Source: Acinetobacter rathckeae (GTDB lineage Bacteria > Pseudomonadota > Gammaproteobacteria > Pseudomonadales > Moraxellaceae). Taken from it: DNA of 64,000 bases. Under the pieces are notes generated by a model that did not search any database, was not told the DNA's origin, and saw nothing but the letters and a program-made list of their open reading frames with translations. The DNA is taken from the NCBI RefSeq assembly GCF_015627125.1, contig NZ_VTDO01000001.1, positions 496,001 to 560,000 on the forward strand, in the 5' to 3' direction. Position numbers and translations under genes: made by a program. This document shows positions 9,709 through 19,138 of the stretch, piece by piece; within the stretch, counting starts at the first letter, position 1; each line of letters begins with the position of its first letter.

Positions 9709-10557
9709 ATGTATATTGCAACCGTAGACTACCAAAGCCCAGATGCGAAGATAAAATTTACACAATCGCTGAAAGACAGTGGTTTTGCAGTGTTAATTAA
9801 TCACCCACTAGACTGGTCACAAATCCAAGCCATATATGACGAGTGGCTTGTTTTTTTTCGCTCAGAACATAAAAAAAACTACCTTGTTTCTTCCCATAAA
9901 AAAGGGGGCTTATTTTCTACAGCATTGTCTGAAACGGCCAAAGGTGAAACAAAAAAAGACCCGAAAGAGTTTTTTCATATTTTTAAAACAGGTGTTTACC
10001 CATTAGAGGTATCCAACAATGCATTGTGCTATTACGATCAGGCACATGATTTAGCCAAACAATTACTTGGTTGGATTCAGCAACAATCTCCTGTAGATGT
10101 TCAGCAGCTTTATAGTGAACCGCTCCCCAATATGATTGAAGGCTCAGAAAGTTTATTACGTATTTTACGTTATACCCCTATTGCTTCAACCCAAGACTAC
10201 GTACGTGCAGCTGCACACGAAGATATTAATTTAATTACCATTTTACCTGCTGCTACTGCCAAAGGCTTACAAGTTAAAAATAAAGCAGGGGAGTGGCTTG
10301 ATATTCCTGTAGAGCCAAACTCTTTGATTATTAATATTGGTGATATGTTGCAAGAGGCTTCACAAGGCTATTACCCATCAACGACACATCGGGTGATTAA
10401 GCATAAAAATGATGTAGAGCTTGAGCGGATTTCAATGCCATTTTTTCTACAGCCTCGCCCTGATGTGGTATTGTCAAAAAGATATACTGCGGGTCAATAT
10501 CATACAGAACGTATGCAAGAGTTAAAGGTGATTCAAGACGGTAAAGTTCTTGTCTAA
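9709..10557 (+). CDS. 2-oxoglutarate/Fe(II)-dependent oxygenase, isopenicillin-N-synthase-like
   Basis: 282 residues. The iron-binding facial triad is visible as H170-x-D172 (AAHEDINLITIL) and H227 (TTHRV), and the 2-oxoglutarate-binding Arg as R240 in RISMPFF, matching the RxS motif. These are the marks of the IPNS-like 2OG oxygenases, soluble enzymes that hydroxylate or oxidise small molecules. The substrate is not known from sequence; its place between a nucleoside importer and a nucleoside hydrolase suggests a modified nucleoside or base. Fungal thymine 7-hydroxylase and pyrimidine deoxynucleoside 2'-dioxygenase belong to the same superfamily, which gives precedent only. Start preceded by AGGAG. 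Confidence 0.8.
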   Translation: MYIATVDYQSPDAKIKFTQSLKDSGFAVLINHPLDWSQIQAIYDEWLVFFRSEHKKNYLVSSHKKGGLFSTALSETAKGETKKDPKEFFHIFKTGVYPLEVSNNALCYYDQAHDLAKQLLGWIQQQSPVDVQQLYSEPLPNMIEGSESLLRILRYTPIASTQDYVRAAAHEDINLITILPAATAKGLQVKNKAGEWLDIPVEPNSLIINIGDMLQEASQGYYPSTTHRVIKHKNDVELERISMPFFLQPRPDVVLSKRYTAGQYHTERMQELKVIQDGKVLV

Positions 10558-10605
10558 GAAACGCCATGTTATTTGTAAATTTTAGGATTGTATAAAAGGT
10601 ATTTT

Positions 10606-11553
10606 ATGTCACTTCATCCACAAAAAATCATTATTGATACAGACCCAGGCCAAGATGACGGCGTAGCCATTTTATTGGCACTGGCAAGTCCAGAACTTGA
10701 TATTTTGGCGCTTACTACCGTTGCGGGTAATGTGCCTTTAGCATTAACACAACGTAATGCACGTATGATTTGTGAGTTAGCCAAACGTACAGATATTAAA
10801 GTCTTTGCAGGCAGTGATAAGCCACTGAAAAAACCACTTGTGACTGCGGAAAATGTACACGGTAAAACAGGTCTAGATGGTATAGAGTTGCCTGAACCAA
10901 CGATGCCACTACAAGAACAGCATGCAGTTGACTTTTTAATTGAAACTTTCCGTTCAGAGCCTGAAAAAAGTATTACATTATGTACGCTTGGGCCAATGAC
11001 CAATATTGCACATGCACTCATGAAAGCCCCTGATATTGCTTCACGCATTAAAAATATTGTATTGATGGGCGGTGGTTTCTTTGAAGGGGGTAATATTACG
11101 CCATCTGCTGAGTTTAATATGTTTGTAGACCCAGATGCAGCTAAAGTGGTGTTTGGTGCGGGTATTGATTTAACCGTAATCCCACTCGATGTGACTCATA
11201 AAGCCATGACCAATGCACAGTGGATTAAAGACCTACGTGCGATGAATACAAATGTGGGTGAGGCTGTTGCCGCTTGGACTGACTTTTTTGAACGTTATGA
11301 TAAAGAAAAATATGGTTCAGAGGGTGCACCATTACATGACCCTTGTGTGATTGGTTACTTGTTGCGTCCAGATTTGTTCTCAGGTCGCAAAATTAATGTT
11401 GAAATTGAAGCAGATAGTCCATTGACAGCAGGTGCAACAGTTGCAGATTGGTGGGGTGTAACAAGCCGAGATTCTAATGCATACTTTTTAAATCATATTG
11501 ACCGCGATGGTTTCTTTGAGCTATTGACTGAACGTTTAAGCCGTCATGCCTAA
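10606..11553 (+). CDS. nucleoside hydrolase (IunH/RihA-like)
   Basis: 315 residues. The N-terminal calcium-binding signature DTDPGQDD is at residues 11-18, VLMGGG is in the middle and the C-terminal HDPCVIGYL contains the expected His and Asp. The enzyme cleaves the N-glycosidic bond of ribonucleosides to base plus ribose. The frame is open from a TTG at 10588, but the ATG at 10606 has an AAGG site upstream and gives the family N-terminus. Last gene of the nupC-oxygenase-hydrolase run; base preference (purine or pyrimidine) cannot be told. Confidence 0.9.
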   Translation: MSLHPQKIIIDTDPGQDDGVAILLALASPELDILALTTVAGNVPLALTQRNARMICELAKRTDIKVFAGSDKPLKKPLVTAENVHGKTGLDGIELPEPTMPLQEQHAVDFLIETFRSEPEKSITLCTLGPMTNIAHALMKAPDIASRIKNIVLMGGGFFEGGNITPSAEFNMFVDPDAAKVVFGAGIDLTVIPLDVTHKAMTNAQWIKDLRAMNTNVGEAVAAWTDFFERYDKEKYGSEGAPLHDPCVIGYLLRPDLFSGRKINVEIEADSPLTAGATVADWWGVTSRDSNAYFLNHIDRDGFFELLTERLSRHA

Positions 11554-11576
11554 TATAAGCGGTCTTTAGTGATGTA

Positions 11577-11619
11577 CCACTGCTTTATTTATTGCAATGC
11601 TGTGTAAATAAAGTAGTGG
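11577..11619. terminator. hairpin between the nucleoside hydrolase and a convergent LysR gene
   Basis: A 15-bp stem (11577-11591 with 11605-11619, one G-T pair) with a 13-base loop. It lacks a T tract on the + strand, so termination there may be weak or factor-assisted. Confidence 0.5.
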
Positions 11620-11656
11620 GTTGTCTAATACGCGTTTTCCTTGTTTATAAAAAGAC

Positions 11657-12517
11657 TTAGATTTTTTCAAGGGCATCGCTTAAACCAATAAATTGTCTTT
11701 CAATTGGAGTAAATTGGTGTTCAGCTCGAGCGATTAAATATAAACCAATATCTCGGTACTTTTCGGGCGTTTCTCTATAATATTGAATATTAAATTTTTT
11801 GACCAAGGACTTGGCAATCATAGAAACCCCCATACCCAATTGGGTAAATTGTATTAAAGCTTCATGATCATAAATATGCGTTAATTCCCCTTTAGAAATT
11901 TGATGATCTGTATAAATATGATTTAACGTTGTGGCATAGCAACAGGCTTCTGAAGCCAATAAAATATTTTGCTGATGTAATCCATCCTCTAGGCGCTGAT
12001 GGTTCATTAAGTTTTTTCCAATGACCACCAATTGGTCATTTGCTTTGTGAATATACTGAAGGTTTTTTTGTGATGGATAGCCAAGTACATAACCAATATC
12101 TAAATGACCTGCCAAAATTTCATCTTCAATATAGCTAGTTGAGCCTGTTTTAATGCTGACAGAAAGGTCAGAATACGCCGTATAGAGTTGTTGAAATGGC
12201 TGATAAAAACGCATGCTTCCTAGACTAGTATTTGTACCAAAACGTAAGCTGTGCTCTTGCTGATAAATTTTGTTTTCAGTTTCCTCCCAGGTAAACATCA
12301 TTTTTTTGTACTGTTTATATAAGTCTACACCTGATTCTGTCAGATCAACGCCTTTGGGTTTTCTAATAAAAAGCTGTTTTTTATAGTGGTTTTCAATCTT
12401 TTTTATTTTTGCAGTCATATTTGATTGTAAATAATTTAATTTGTGTGCGGCTGCAGTAATACTTTTTAACTCAGCAACGGTAATAAAAGACTTAATATCA
12501 CTGATGTCAATATTCAT
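11657..12517 (-). CDS. LysR-family transcriptional regulator
   Basis: 286 residues with an N-terminal winged helix (SFITVAELKSITAAAHKLNYLQSNMTAKIKKIE) and a C-terminal effector-binding domain. The frame extends upstream to 12589, but the ATG at 12517 follows a GGG site and gives the normal LysR N-terminus. It is divergent from the EamA exporter gene at 12651, a common arrangement in which the regulator controls the exporter. The gap between them is very AT-rich; no clear LysR box was chosen. The effector is unknown. Confidence 0.88.
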   Translation of the reverse strand: MNIDISDIKSFITVAELKSITAAAHKLNYLQSNMTAKIKKIENHYKKQLFIRKPKGVDLTESGVDLYKQYKKMMFTWEETENKIYQQEHSLRFGTNTSLGSMRFYQPFQQLYTAYSDLSVSIKTGSTSYIEDEILAGHLDIGYVLGYPSQKNLQYIHKANDQLVVIGKNLMNHQRLEDGLHQQNILLASEACCYATTLNHIYTDHQISKGELTHIYDHEALIQFTQLGMGVSMIAKSLVKKFNIQYYRETPEKYRDIGLYLIARAEHQFTPIERQFIGLSDALEKI

Positions 12518-12650
12518 TGTATTGCCCTTATGTGCTCTGATTTTTAAGTTGGTATTAAAAAAAATGATGTATACATTAAAACATAGCATTATTCATGATG
12601 TTATTTATTTTTTAAAATCAAATCAATTTATAATTGTTGAGTGAAGTGTT

Positions 12651-13565
12651 ATGAATATGCGGGTCATTAGTGCAATTACACTTTTATGCTTAATCTGGGG
12701 CTCTCTATGGGGGCTTGTTAAGCATAGCCTACATGTATTTCCGCCATTTTTATTTATTTCAGTCCGTTTGATTTTAGCGGGTTTTACATTAATGCTCGTT
12801 CAATGTGTTTTAAAAAAATCGATTTTACCTAAATACCATGAATGGCCACGTTTAATTGTACTGAGTGTTTTAGTCTGTTTTGGTTTTTATGCGACGCAAA
12901 CATTTGCAATGCAATTTGTTGACTCTGGTCTGTCTGCTGTTTTGGTCTTTACGATGCCCATTTTTATTGCGGTTTTAGCACATTACTTTTTAAATGAACA
13001 CTTGAGCCGTCAAAAAGTATTTGGATTAATTTTGGGTGCATTAGGGCTGATAGCAATCCTTTGGCCTCAACTACATCATCTTAAACTGAATGTATCGCTT
13101 CTTGGGCAAGCACTTTTAATTGTATCTGGTTTATTTTGGGCCATATCAACCATTTATATTAAAAAGTACTTTGCAACGTATGACAAAATTAAACTCACAA
13201 TATGGCAGTTTCTCATGGGTGGTATTGTCATGTTTATCTGTGCATTGAAATTTGAGTCAGTACAACTCGGTGTATGGCTGTATCCATTAAATGAATCTGT
13301 TTTACTGTATGTTGCAATTGTGGGAACAGGTTTTGCATTTGCACTATGGAATTGGATTGTGAGCCAAGTAGATACTTTTATTGCATCGATTTCAATCATG
13401 TGTATACCCATTTTAAGTTTGTTCTTTGGTGCCATGGTATGGCATGAGATGTTAACCATAAATATTATTATGGGAGCAATCTTTATTTTACTTGGAATTA
13501 TGATGAGCTCACTCAAAATGAAATCAAAAAATACTGGCTTACAACAGGCAACATGCCATAAATAA
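12651..13565 (+). CDS. EamA/DMT-family transporter
   Basis: 304 residues with ten hydrophobic segments in two EamA repeats (LCLIWGSLWGLVKHS opening the first, ISGLFWAISTIYIKKY-like segment opening the second). DMT proteins of this type export amino acids or related metabolites through the inner membrane. It faces a LysR gene and converges on a serine/threonine dehydratase-like gene, so export and breakdown of the same hydroxy-amino acid may be linked; that is inference. Short basic C-terminal tail, no signs of damage. Confidence 0.85.
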   Translation: MNMRVISAITLLCLIWGSLWGLVKHSLHVFPPFLFISVRLILAGFTLMLVQCVLKKSILPKYHEWPRLIVLSVLVCFGFYATQTFAMQFVDSGLSAVLVFTMPIFIAVLAHYFLNEHLSRQKVFGLILGALGLIAILWPQLHHLKLNVSLLGQALLIVSGLFWAISTIYIKKYFATYDKIKLTIWQFLMGGIVMFICALKFESVQLGVWLYPLNESVLLYVAIVGTGFAFALWNWIVSQVDTFIASISIMCIPILSLFFGAMVWHEMLTINIIMGAIFILLGIMMSSLKMKSKNTGLQQATCHK

Positions 13566-13576
13566 TGTTGTTTATT

Positions 13577-13618
13577 TTAGACTTCTTATGCAAAGATGTG
13601 ATTGCTTAAGAAGTCTAA
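13577..13618. terminator. hairpin between convergent EamA and dehydratase genes
   Basis: TTAGACTTCTTA and TAAGAAGTCTAA form a perfect 12-bp stem with an 18-base loop. There is no strong T tract on either side; its position between two stop codons makes a bidirectional terminator likely. Confidence 0.55.
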
Positions 13619-13638
13619 TGAGGTGTTATCTAAATCGA

Positions 13639-14553
13639 CTACTGATTTAAAGATAAGTCTTTGGCGTAGTTGAGTAACTGGTTTAACGTGACAGAAGCAC
13701 CGCCACAGACAATTACTAATACATTTGATGTGGCAGAAAAGCTTAGTTTCTTATCGTATAAAACAGACAGTGTTGCACCACATGCAGGCTCAACTAAGGT
13801 TCTATGGTCATTTAAAAACTCAAAGCAAGCCTGTAAAGCCTCTTTGTCAGACACGGTTAATCCAACAATATTTTCTTGCTGTGAAATATCAAAGGCATTT
13901 TTACAGACCTGTTTGGCTGCAAGCGTTGTGGCAATGCCTGTGACTTCATCTAATTTAATATGTTGTTTTTTCTGTATTGCTGTGTTTAAAGATGCTGTTC
14001 CTTCAGTTTCAACTGCATAAATTGGAATCTTTAGCCCATGAGTTGTTAAACCTTGTTGTACCCCTGAAAGTAGGCTTCCACCACCCACAGATAAAACAAC
14101 TGCATCTGGTGTAACACCTGCATCAAGCACTTCTTTAATCATTTGTGATACGCCATCCCATAAGTATGGGTGATCAAAGGGGTGAATATAAATATTGTCT
14201 GAACTGACATAAGATAATGCCAAGTCATTTGCTTCAAGCCATGAGTCGCCATGTACAATCACTTCAGCATTTTCTTTTCGCATTAAATCAATGGCTGTTT
14301 GAGAAGTTGTTTTAGGAACAATAATAATGACAGGAATTTGTAGTTGATTCCCCATATATGCAACAGAAACTCCTGCGTTGCCACCAGATGAGCTAATAAA
14401 TTTTTTTGCCCCTTGCTGTGCATATTGTGCACAAGCATGGCCAATACTTCTTTCTTTAAAAGATCCTGTAACATTTGAAGATTCCATTTTTAGCCAAACG
14501 TTACAGCAATTTAAGTCACTTAGTTTTTTTGACTGAATCAGCGGTGTTTTCAT
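13639..14553 (-). CDS. PLP-dependent serine/threonine dehydratase-like enzyme
   Basis: 304 residues of fold-type II PLP enzyme. The Schiff-base lysine is K33 in TGSFKERS, the substrate loop SSGGNAG is at 55-61, and the phosphate-binding Gly loop SVGGGSLLSG is near residue 165. No C-terminal ACT domain is present, so it resembles the short catabolic serine dehydratase/SDH-like group rather than biosynthetic IlvA. It would deaminate L-serine or L-threonine to a 2-oxo acid; other beta-eliminations are possible. It converges with the EamA gene and is followed upstream by the pqq operon on the other strand. Confidence 0.82.
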   Translation of the reverse strand: MKTPLIQSKKLSDLNCCNVWLKMESSNVTGSFKERSIGHACAQYAQQGAKKFISSSGGNAGVSVAYMGNQLQIPVIIIVPKTTSQTAIDLMRKENAEVIVHGDSWLEANDLALSYVSSDNIYIHPFDHPYLWDGVSQMIKEVLDAGVTPDAVVLSVGGGSLLSGVQQGLTTHGLKIPIYAVETEGTASLNTAIQKKQHIKLDEVTGIATTLAAKQVCKNAFDISQQENIVGLTVSDKEALQACFEFLNDHRTLVEPACGATLSVLYDKKLSFSATSNVLVIVCGGASVTLNQLLNYAKDLSLNQ

Positions 14554-14750
14554 AGACTTGGTTCACGTATTTATAGAAATAAGGGTGTTGTTGTCGTTAC
14601 TTGTTAAATATATAGAAGTAGATTGTTTTATAAGAATCATCCTTTATATTTTGAAACCACTGTATTTAAAATACAACATGAAGATGATTTTAGTCATTTA
14701 GAAAAGACATGATTTTGGGTATTTGGGCTACCGTTTTTTGATTTTTTCGT

Positions 14751-14756
14751 TATAAT
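14751..14756 (+). promoter_or_regulatory. likely -10 element for pqqA
   Basis: A perfect TATAAT lies 60 bases before the pqqA start, with no good -35 hexamer at standard spacing. It is the best promoter candidate in the gap between the dehydratase and pqqA. Confidence 0.45.
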
Positions 14757-14815
14757 TAAAGCTCAATGTAAATATACGTGCCAATACATGCACGGATTCA
14801 AATGGAGTATTTAAC

Positions 14816-14890
14816 ATGCAATGGACTAAACCTGCATACACTGATTTACGTATTGGCTTTGAAGTAACGATGTATTTTGAACACCGTTAA
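14816..14890 (+). CDS. pqqA: PqqA, precursor peptide of PQQ
   Basis: A 24-residue peptide too short for routine gene calling. It carries the conserved FEVTMYF core, placing Glu16 and Tyr20 exactly where the cross-linked pair that becomes PQQ is found in known PqqA peptides. The start is preceded by GGAGTATTTAAC. It is ribosomally made, bound by PqqD, and cross-linked by the radical-SAM enzyme PqqE, all encoded just downstream. A hairpin after its stop separates it from pqqB and probably lets the peptide be made in excess of the enzymes. Confidence 0.95.
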   Translation: MQWTKPAYTDLRIGFEVTMYFEHR

Positions 14891-14907
14891 TTTTCAATGT
14901 AGTACAT

Positions 14908-14934
14908 ATAAGCCCTAGATTTTCTGGGGCTTAT
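14908..14934 (+). terminator. attenuator-like hairpin between pqqA and pqqB
   Basis: ATAAGCCCTAGA pairs with TCTGGGGCTTAT (one T-G pair, 3-base loop). The T run after it is short and interrupted (TCATTT), fitting a partial terminator that favours pqqA RNA over the downstream genes. Confidence 0.6.
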
Positions 14935-14956
14935 TCATTTAAAACAGTGGTGAATT

Positions 14957-15868
14957 ATGTATATTTATGTTTTAGGTTCTGCCGCAGGTGGCGGATTTCC
15001 ACAATGGAATTGTAACTGTGAAAACTGTGCAGGTGTGCGTAATGGTACGCTTAATGCCAAAACACGTACTCAATCGTCTATTGCCGTGTCTGTAGATGGC
15101 ATAGATTGGGTATTGTTTAATGCATCGCCAGATATTCGTCAGCAACTTTTTGACTTTAAAGCTGCCCAGCCTGCACGTGCATTAAGAGATACGGGCATAC
15201 ACAGTGTGGTGTTGATGGACAGTCAAGTGGACCATACCACAGGACTATTAACCTTACGAGAAGGTTGCCCAATCGATGTATGGTGTACAGAAATGGTACA
15301 TCAAGATTTAAGTACAGGTTTTCCGCTATTTAATATGCTAACGCATTGGAATGGTGGTTTACAGCATCAAAAAATTGACCCTACAGCCTCATTCACGATT
15401 CCAAATATTGCAGATCTTGAATTTACACCGCTGATCATACGCAGTGCTGCACCACCATATTCACCACACAGAAACGACCCACATGATGGTGATAATATTG
15501 CCATGATTGTAAAAGATCGTCGTACACAAAAACAGCTGTTTTATGCACCGGGTCTTGGCAAAATTGATGACCAAATTATGCAAATTATGGCTGAGTCTGA
15601 TTGTGTGATGATAGATGGCACGCTGTGGAGTGACGATGAAATGCAAAGTCGTGGCGTGGGAACAAAAACAGGCAAAGACATGGGGCATCTGTATATACAT
15701 GGTGACGGTGGGTCGTTGTCTTATTTAGACCAACTGCAAAAACCACGTAAAATATACATACATATTAACAATACCAATCCGATCTTAGACGAAGACTCTA
15801 GCCAGTTTGCAACCTTAAAAAACCATGACGTTGAAGTGGCTTTTGATGGCATGCAAATTGAGCTGTAA
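14957..15868 (+). CDS. pqqB: PqqB, metallo-beta-lactamase-fold PQQ biosynthesis protein
   Basis: 303 residues, the usual PqqB length. It starts with [15 protein letters not shown], a near-invariant PqqB opening with paired Cys, and has the metallo-hydrolase region [11 protein letters not shown] plus GHLYIHG. PqqB is an iron-dependent hydroxylase acting on the processed cross-linked Glu-Tyr intermediate. Second gene of pqqABCDE, following the hairpin after pqqA; pqqC follows after 18 bases. Confidence 0.95.
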   Translation: MYIYVLGSAAGGGFPQWNCNCENCAGVRNGTLNAKTRTQSSIAVSVDGIDWVLFNASPDIRQQLFDFKAAQPARALRDTGIHSVVLMDSQVDHTTGLLTLREGCPIDVWCTEMVHQDLSTGFPLFNMLTHWNGGLQHQKIDPTASFTIPNIADLEFTPLIIRSAAPPYSPHRNDPHDGDNIAMIVKDRRTQKQLFYAPGLGKIDDQIMQIMAESDCVMIDGTLWSDDEMQSRGVGTKTGKDMGHLYIHGDGGSLSYLDQLQKPRKIYIHINNTNPILDEDSSQFATLKNHDVEVAFDGMQIEL

Positions 15869-15886
15869 TATAAGGATATATATCGC

Positions 15887-16645
15887 ATGAGTGATTCGAA
15901 CAAGGCCTTAAGCCTAGAAGATTTTAAAGCCGCCATTATGGCAAAAGGGCAGTATTATCATATTTATCACCCATTTCATGTGATGATGTATGAAGGAAAG
16001 GCCACGCAACAACAGCTACAAGCATGGGTAGCGAACCGTTATTATTACCAAATTAATATTCCACTCAAAGACGCTGCCATTATGGCAAACTGTCCTGATC
16101 AACGTGTGCGTCAATCTTGGATTCAACGTATGATTGACCAAGATGGTGAATATCCAGATGGGGGTGGGCGTGAAGCATGGTTACGTTTGGCTGAAGCTGT
16201 TGGGCTGACTCGTGAACAAGTCATTTCTGAAGAGTTAGTATTGCCTGCGGTACGTTTTGCAGTCGATGCATATGTTAACTTTGCACGTAGAACCACGTGG
16301 AGAGAGGCTGCAAGTAGTTCACTTACAGAATTATTTGCACCGCAAATTCATCAGTCACGTTTAGATTCATGGCCAAAACATTATCCGTGGATTAGCGAGC
16401 AAGGTTATGATTATTTCCGTTCTCGGCTCAGTCAAGCACGCCGTGATGTAGAGCATGGTCTAACCATTACTTTAGACTCATTCACGACTTATGAGTCTCA
16501 ACAACGCATGCTAGAGATTCTACAGTTTAAACTTGACATACTATGGTCTATACTTGATGCATTGACACTTGCTTATGTGCATCAACAACCTCCATATCAC
16601 AGCGTGACGGATCAAGCTGTATGGCATAAAGGATTATTTAAATGA
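15887..16645 (+). CDS. pqqC: PqqC, pyrroloquinoline-quinone synthase
   Basis: 252 residues of the heme-oxygenase-like PqqC fold, with the typical segment [20 protein letters not shown] and a His/Arg-rich core ([21 protein letters not shown]). It carries out the final oxidation and ring closure to PQQ without a metal or cofactor. Its stop overlaps the pqqD start by four bases (ATGA), implying translational coupling. Confidence 0.96.
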   Translation: MSDSNKALSLEDFKAAIMAKGQYYHIYHPFHVMMYEGKATQQQLQAWVANRYYYQINIPLKDAAIMANCPDQRVRQSWIQRMIDQDGEYPDGGGREAWLRLAEAVGLTREQVISEELVLPAVRFAVDAYVNFARRTTWREAASSSLTELFAPQIHQSRLDSWPKHYPWISEQGYDYFRSRLSQARRDVEHGLTITLDSFTTYESQQRMLEILQFKLDILWSILDALTLAYVHQQPPYHSVTDQAVWHKGLFK

Positions 16646-16926
16646 GCCAATTCGACACCACTATTGTGCCCGTATGGCAACGAGGCTATCGTTTCCAGTA
16701 CGAGCCATCGCAACAGGCATATATTATTTTATATCCTGAGGGGATGATCAAACTCAATGAAACAGCCTCTGCAATTGCACAACATATCGATGGCAAGCGC
16801 TCAGTGGCTGAGATTATTTTGCAATTAAAACAGCAGTTTGGCGACATCTCTGAAATTGATAAAGATGTGACAGATTATATGTTGGTGGCAGAAAAAGAAA
16901 ACTGGATTAAACTCTCTCATGGCTGA
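16642..16926 (+). CDS. pqqD: PqqD, PqqA-binding chaperone
   Basis: 94 residues with the RRE (RiPP recognition element) winged-helix fold typical of PqqD; the segment [21 protein letters not shown] is a family hallmark. PqqD binds the PqqA peptide and presents it to PqqE. It overlaps pqqC by four bases and pqqE by eight, so the three are tightly coupled. Confidence 0.95.
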   Translation: MSQFDTTIVPVWQRGYRFQYEPSQQAYIILYPEGMIKLNETASAIAQHIDGKRSVAEIILQLKQQFGDISEIDKDVTDYMLVAEKENWIKLSHG

Positions 16927-18043
16927 AGTCGGTTTACCTTTATGGTTACTTGCCGAGCTGACCTATCGTTGCCCATTACAATGCCCTTATTGCTCTAATC
17001 CGTTAGAGTTTGCATCGATGCAAAATGAGCTCACCACAGCGCAGTGGTTTGATGTGTTTAAAGATGCACGGCAAATGGGTGCAGTACAGCTTGGCTTTTC
17101 GGGTGGTGAGCCTTTGGTTCGCCAAGATCTTCCACAACTGATTAAATATGCACATGATTTGGGTTTCTACACCAATCTCATTACCTCTGGGTTGGGGCTC
17201 AATGAAGAGAAAATTGCACAATTTCAGCAAGCAGGACTTGATCATATTCAAGTGAGCTTTCAGGCCAGCGATCCTGTTATTAACGACATGTTAGCTGGTT
17301 CTAAAAAAGCGTTTGAAAAGAAAAAGCAAATTGCTAAGTTAGTCAAAAAATATGAATACCCAATGGTACTCAATTTTGTGATTCATCGGCATAATATTGA
17401 CCAGATTGAAGAAATTATTCAGCTGTGTATTGAACTTGAAGCAGATACCGTTGAGCTTGCAATTTGTCAGTTTTATGGTTGGGCCTATTTAAACCGTCAA
17501 GGTTTGCTACCAACTAAAGCACAGCTTGAACGAGCAGAACGGATAACCAACGAGTACCGTGCTAAGCTTAAAGCTGCCAATAACCCGTGTAAGCTCATCT
17601 TTGTGGTACCTGACTATTATGAAGAGCGACCGAAAGCGTGTATGAATGGTTGGGGAAGTATTTTCTTAACCATTACACCTGATGGTACGGCATTACCATG
17701 TCATGCTGCTAGACAGCTTCCAATGCACTTTCCAAATGTGAAAGACCAGCCATTGTCTGATATTTGGTATAAATCGACAGGATTTAACCACTTTAGGGGC
17801 GACTCATGGATGCCAGAGCCGTGTAGAAGTTGTCCTGATAAGAAAAAAGACTTTGGTGGGTGTCGTTGCCAAGCCTTTATGCTGACAGGTGATGCTGCCA
17901 ATACAGACCCTGTTTGTTCTAAGTCAGAGCATCATCATATGATTGTTCAAGCGCGTAAAGACAGTGAAAAACAGTTGGCTTTATCTGAGTTGACCTTTAG
18001 AAACAAAAAGAACTCTAAGATGATTTTAGTGTCTAAGGGTTAG
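16919..18043 (+). CDS. pqqE: PqqE, radical-SAM PqqA cross-linking enzyme
   Basis: 374 residues. The radical-SAM cluster motif CPLQCPYC is near residue 19, FSGGEPL follows as the SAM-binding GGE motif, and the C-terminal SPASM region has the auxiliary-cluster Cys set ([30 protein letters not shown]). It forms the Glu-Tyr carbon-carbon bond in PqqA. Starts inside the end of pqqD. No pqqF-like protease follows; a dipeptidase-family gene does. Confidence 0.96.
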   Translation: MAEVGLPLWLLAELTYRCPLQCPYCSNPLEFASMQNELTTAQWFDVFKDARQMGAVQLGFSGGEPLVRQDLPQLIKYAHDLGFYTNLITSGLGLNEEKIAQFQQAGLDHIQVSFQASDPVINDMLAGSKKAFEKKKQIAKLVKKYEYPMVLNFVIHRHNIDQIEEIIQLCIELEADTVELAICQFYGWAYLNRQGLLPTKAQLERAERITNEYRAKLKAANNPCKLIFVVPDYYEERPKACMNGWGSIFLTITPDGTALPCHAARQLPMHFPNVKDQPLSDIWYKSTGFNHFRGDSWMPEPCRSCPDKKKDFGGCRCQAFMLTGDAANTDPVCSKSEHHHMIVQARKDSEKQLALSELTFRNKKNSKMILVSKG

Positions 18044-18056
18044 GTAGTGGTGGCGT

Positions 18057-19097
18057 ATGGTTTTTGATGGTCATAATGATTTATTGGCACGCTTGTGGCT
18101 ATCATCGCATAAAGACCCTGTGGGTGCGTTTTTACATGAGACTTTAGATGGACAAATAGATTTACACCGTTGCCAGCAGGGGCGTGTGTTTGGCGGTTTA
18201 TTTGCCATATTTGTACCGCCATTTGACTATGTAAAAGCCAATGCACCGCATAAAATTGTACATTATGCAGACCATCAAACCGATTATACCACCATGCAAC
18301 GTTATGATATTTGTATGGCTCAGTTTGAATATGCCCAGCAAATAGAGTATAGGTCTCAGGGGCAAGTGAAAATTTGTCGGAGCGTAGCAGATATTAATGC
18401 ATGTATGCAACAGCAGTGTTTAGCAATGGTATTGCATTTAGAAGGTGCTGAAGCACTCACTGAATTGAGCCAACTCGATGCATGGCATGCGTTGGGCTTA
18501 CGGAGTGTTGGCTTGGTTTGGAATCAGCCTTCGCAGTTTGGGCACGGCTTACAGGCCAAGTTTCCACATTCACCCAATACAGGGTTAGGCTTAACTGAGC
18601 TTGGTCAAACATGGGTATTAGCATGTGAAGAACGGTCAATGCTTGTTGATGTATCGCATATGAACGAGCAGGCGTTTTGGCAGACACAGCAATGTTTAAC
18701 ACAGCCAATCGTTGCCACACACTCTAATGTACATGCCATTTGCCCACAAGCTCGAAATTTGCTCGACACACAATTAATTGCAGTTAAAGCCAGCGGTGGT
18801 GTAGTTGGTGTGAATTTTGATACGGCCTTTTTACGATCAGATGGCAAGCGTAACAAAGATACGCCGTATGAAGTCATGTTTGCACACTTAGACTACTTGC
18901 TTGAGTATGTGGGTGAGCAAGGTGTTGCTTTTGGCTCAGATTACGATGGTGGTTTTATGTCTGCTCATTGGCCATCTATAGATTATTTCCCACGATTGAT
19001 TGATGCCTTGTCTGATTATGGCTATAGAGATACACGCATTGAAAATATCTGTTATAAAAATTGGCATGCCGTGTTCAATCGTATTTGGAAATCATGA
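18057..19097 (+). CDS. membrane-dipeptidase-family (M19) metallopeptidase linked to the pqq operon
   Basis: 346 residues of the renal-dipeptidase family. Metal ligands are visible in FDGHNDLLARL (HxD), VLHLEGAEAL (Glu), VDVSHMNE and VATHSNVHAI (His), and FGSDYDGG (Asp). No signal peptide, so cytosolic. These enzymes hydrolyse dipeptides, some with D-residues. It begins 13 bases after pqqE, in the same orientation and before a terminator, so it is probably the last pqq operon gene and may trim the cross-linked dipeptide-like fragment released from PqqA. That role is inference; the family call is solid. Confidence 0.87.
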   Translation: MVFDGHNDLLARLWLSSHKDPVGAFLHETLDGQIDLHRCQQGRVFGGLFAIFVPPFDYVKANAPHKIVHYADHQTDYTTMQRYDICMAQFEYAQQIEYRSQGQVKICRSVADINACMQQQCLAMVLHLEGAEALTELSQLDAWHALGLRSVGLVWNQPSQFGHGLQAKFPHSPNTGLGLTELGQTWVLACEERSMLVDVSHMNEQAFWQTQQCLTQPIVATHSNVHAICPQARNLLDTQLIAVKASGGVVGVNFDTAFLRSDGKRNKDTPYEVMFAHLDYLLEYVGEQGVAFGSDYDGGFMSAHWPSIDYFPRLIDALSDYGYRDTRIENICYKNWHAVFNRIWKS

Positions 19098-19102
19098 CGT
19101 AT

Positions 19103-19129
19103 AAAAAAAGCCCATAATGGGCTTTTTTT
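19103..19129. terminator. bidirectional terminator, pqq operon end and queH
   Basis: A7-GCCC-ATAAT-GGGC-T7 hairpin between two convergent stop codons. Confidence 0.88.
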
Positions 19130-19138
19130 AGGATCGGC

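Noticed and set aside
10614..11048. 144-codon open frame on the minus strand inside the nucleoside hydrolase gene
   Set aside because: Shadow of the + strand gene; the hydrolase has full family motifs across the same stretch.
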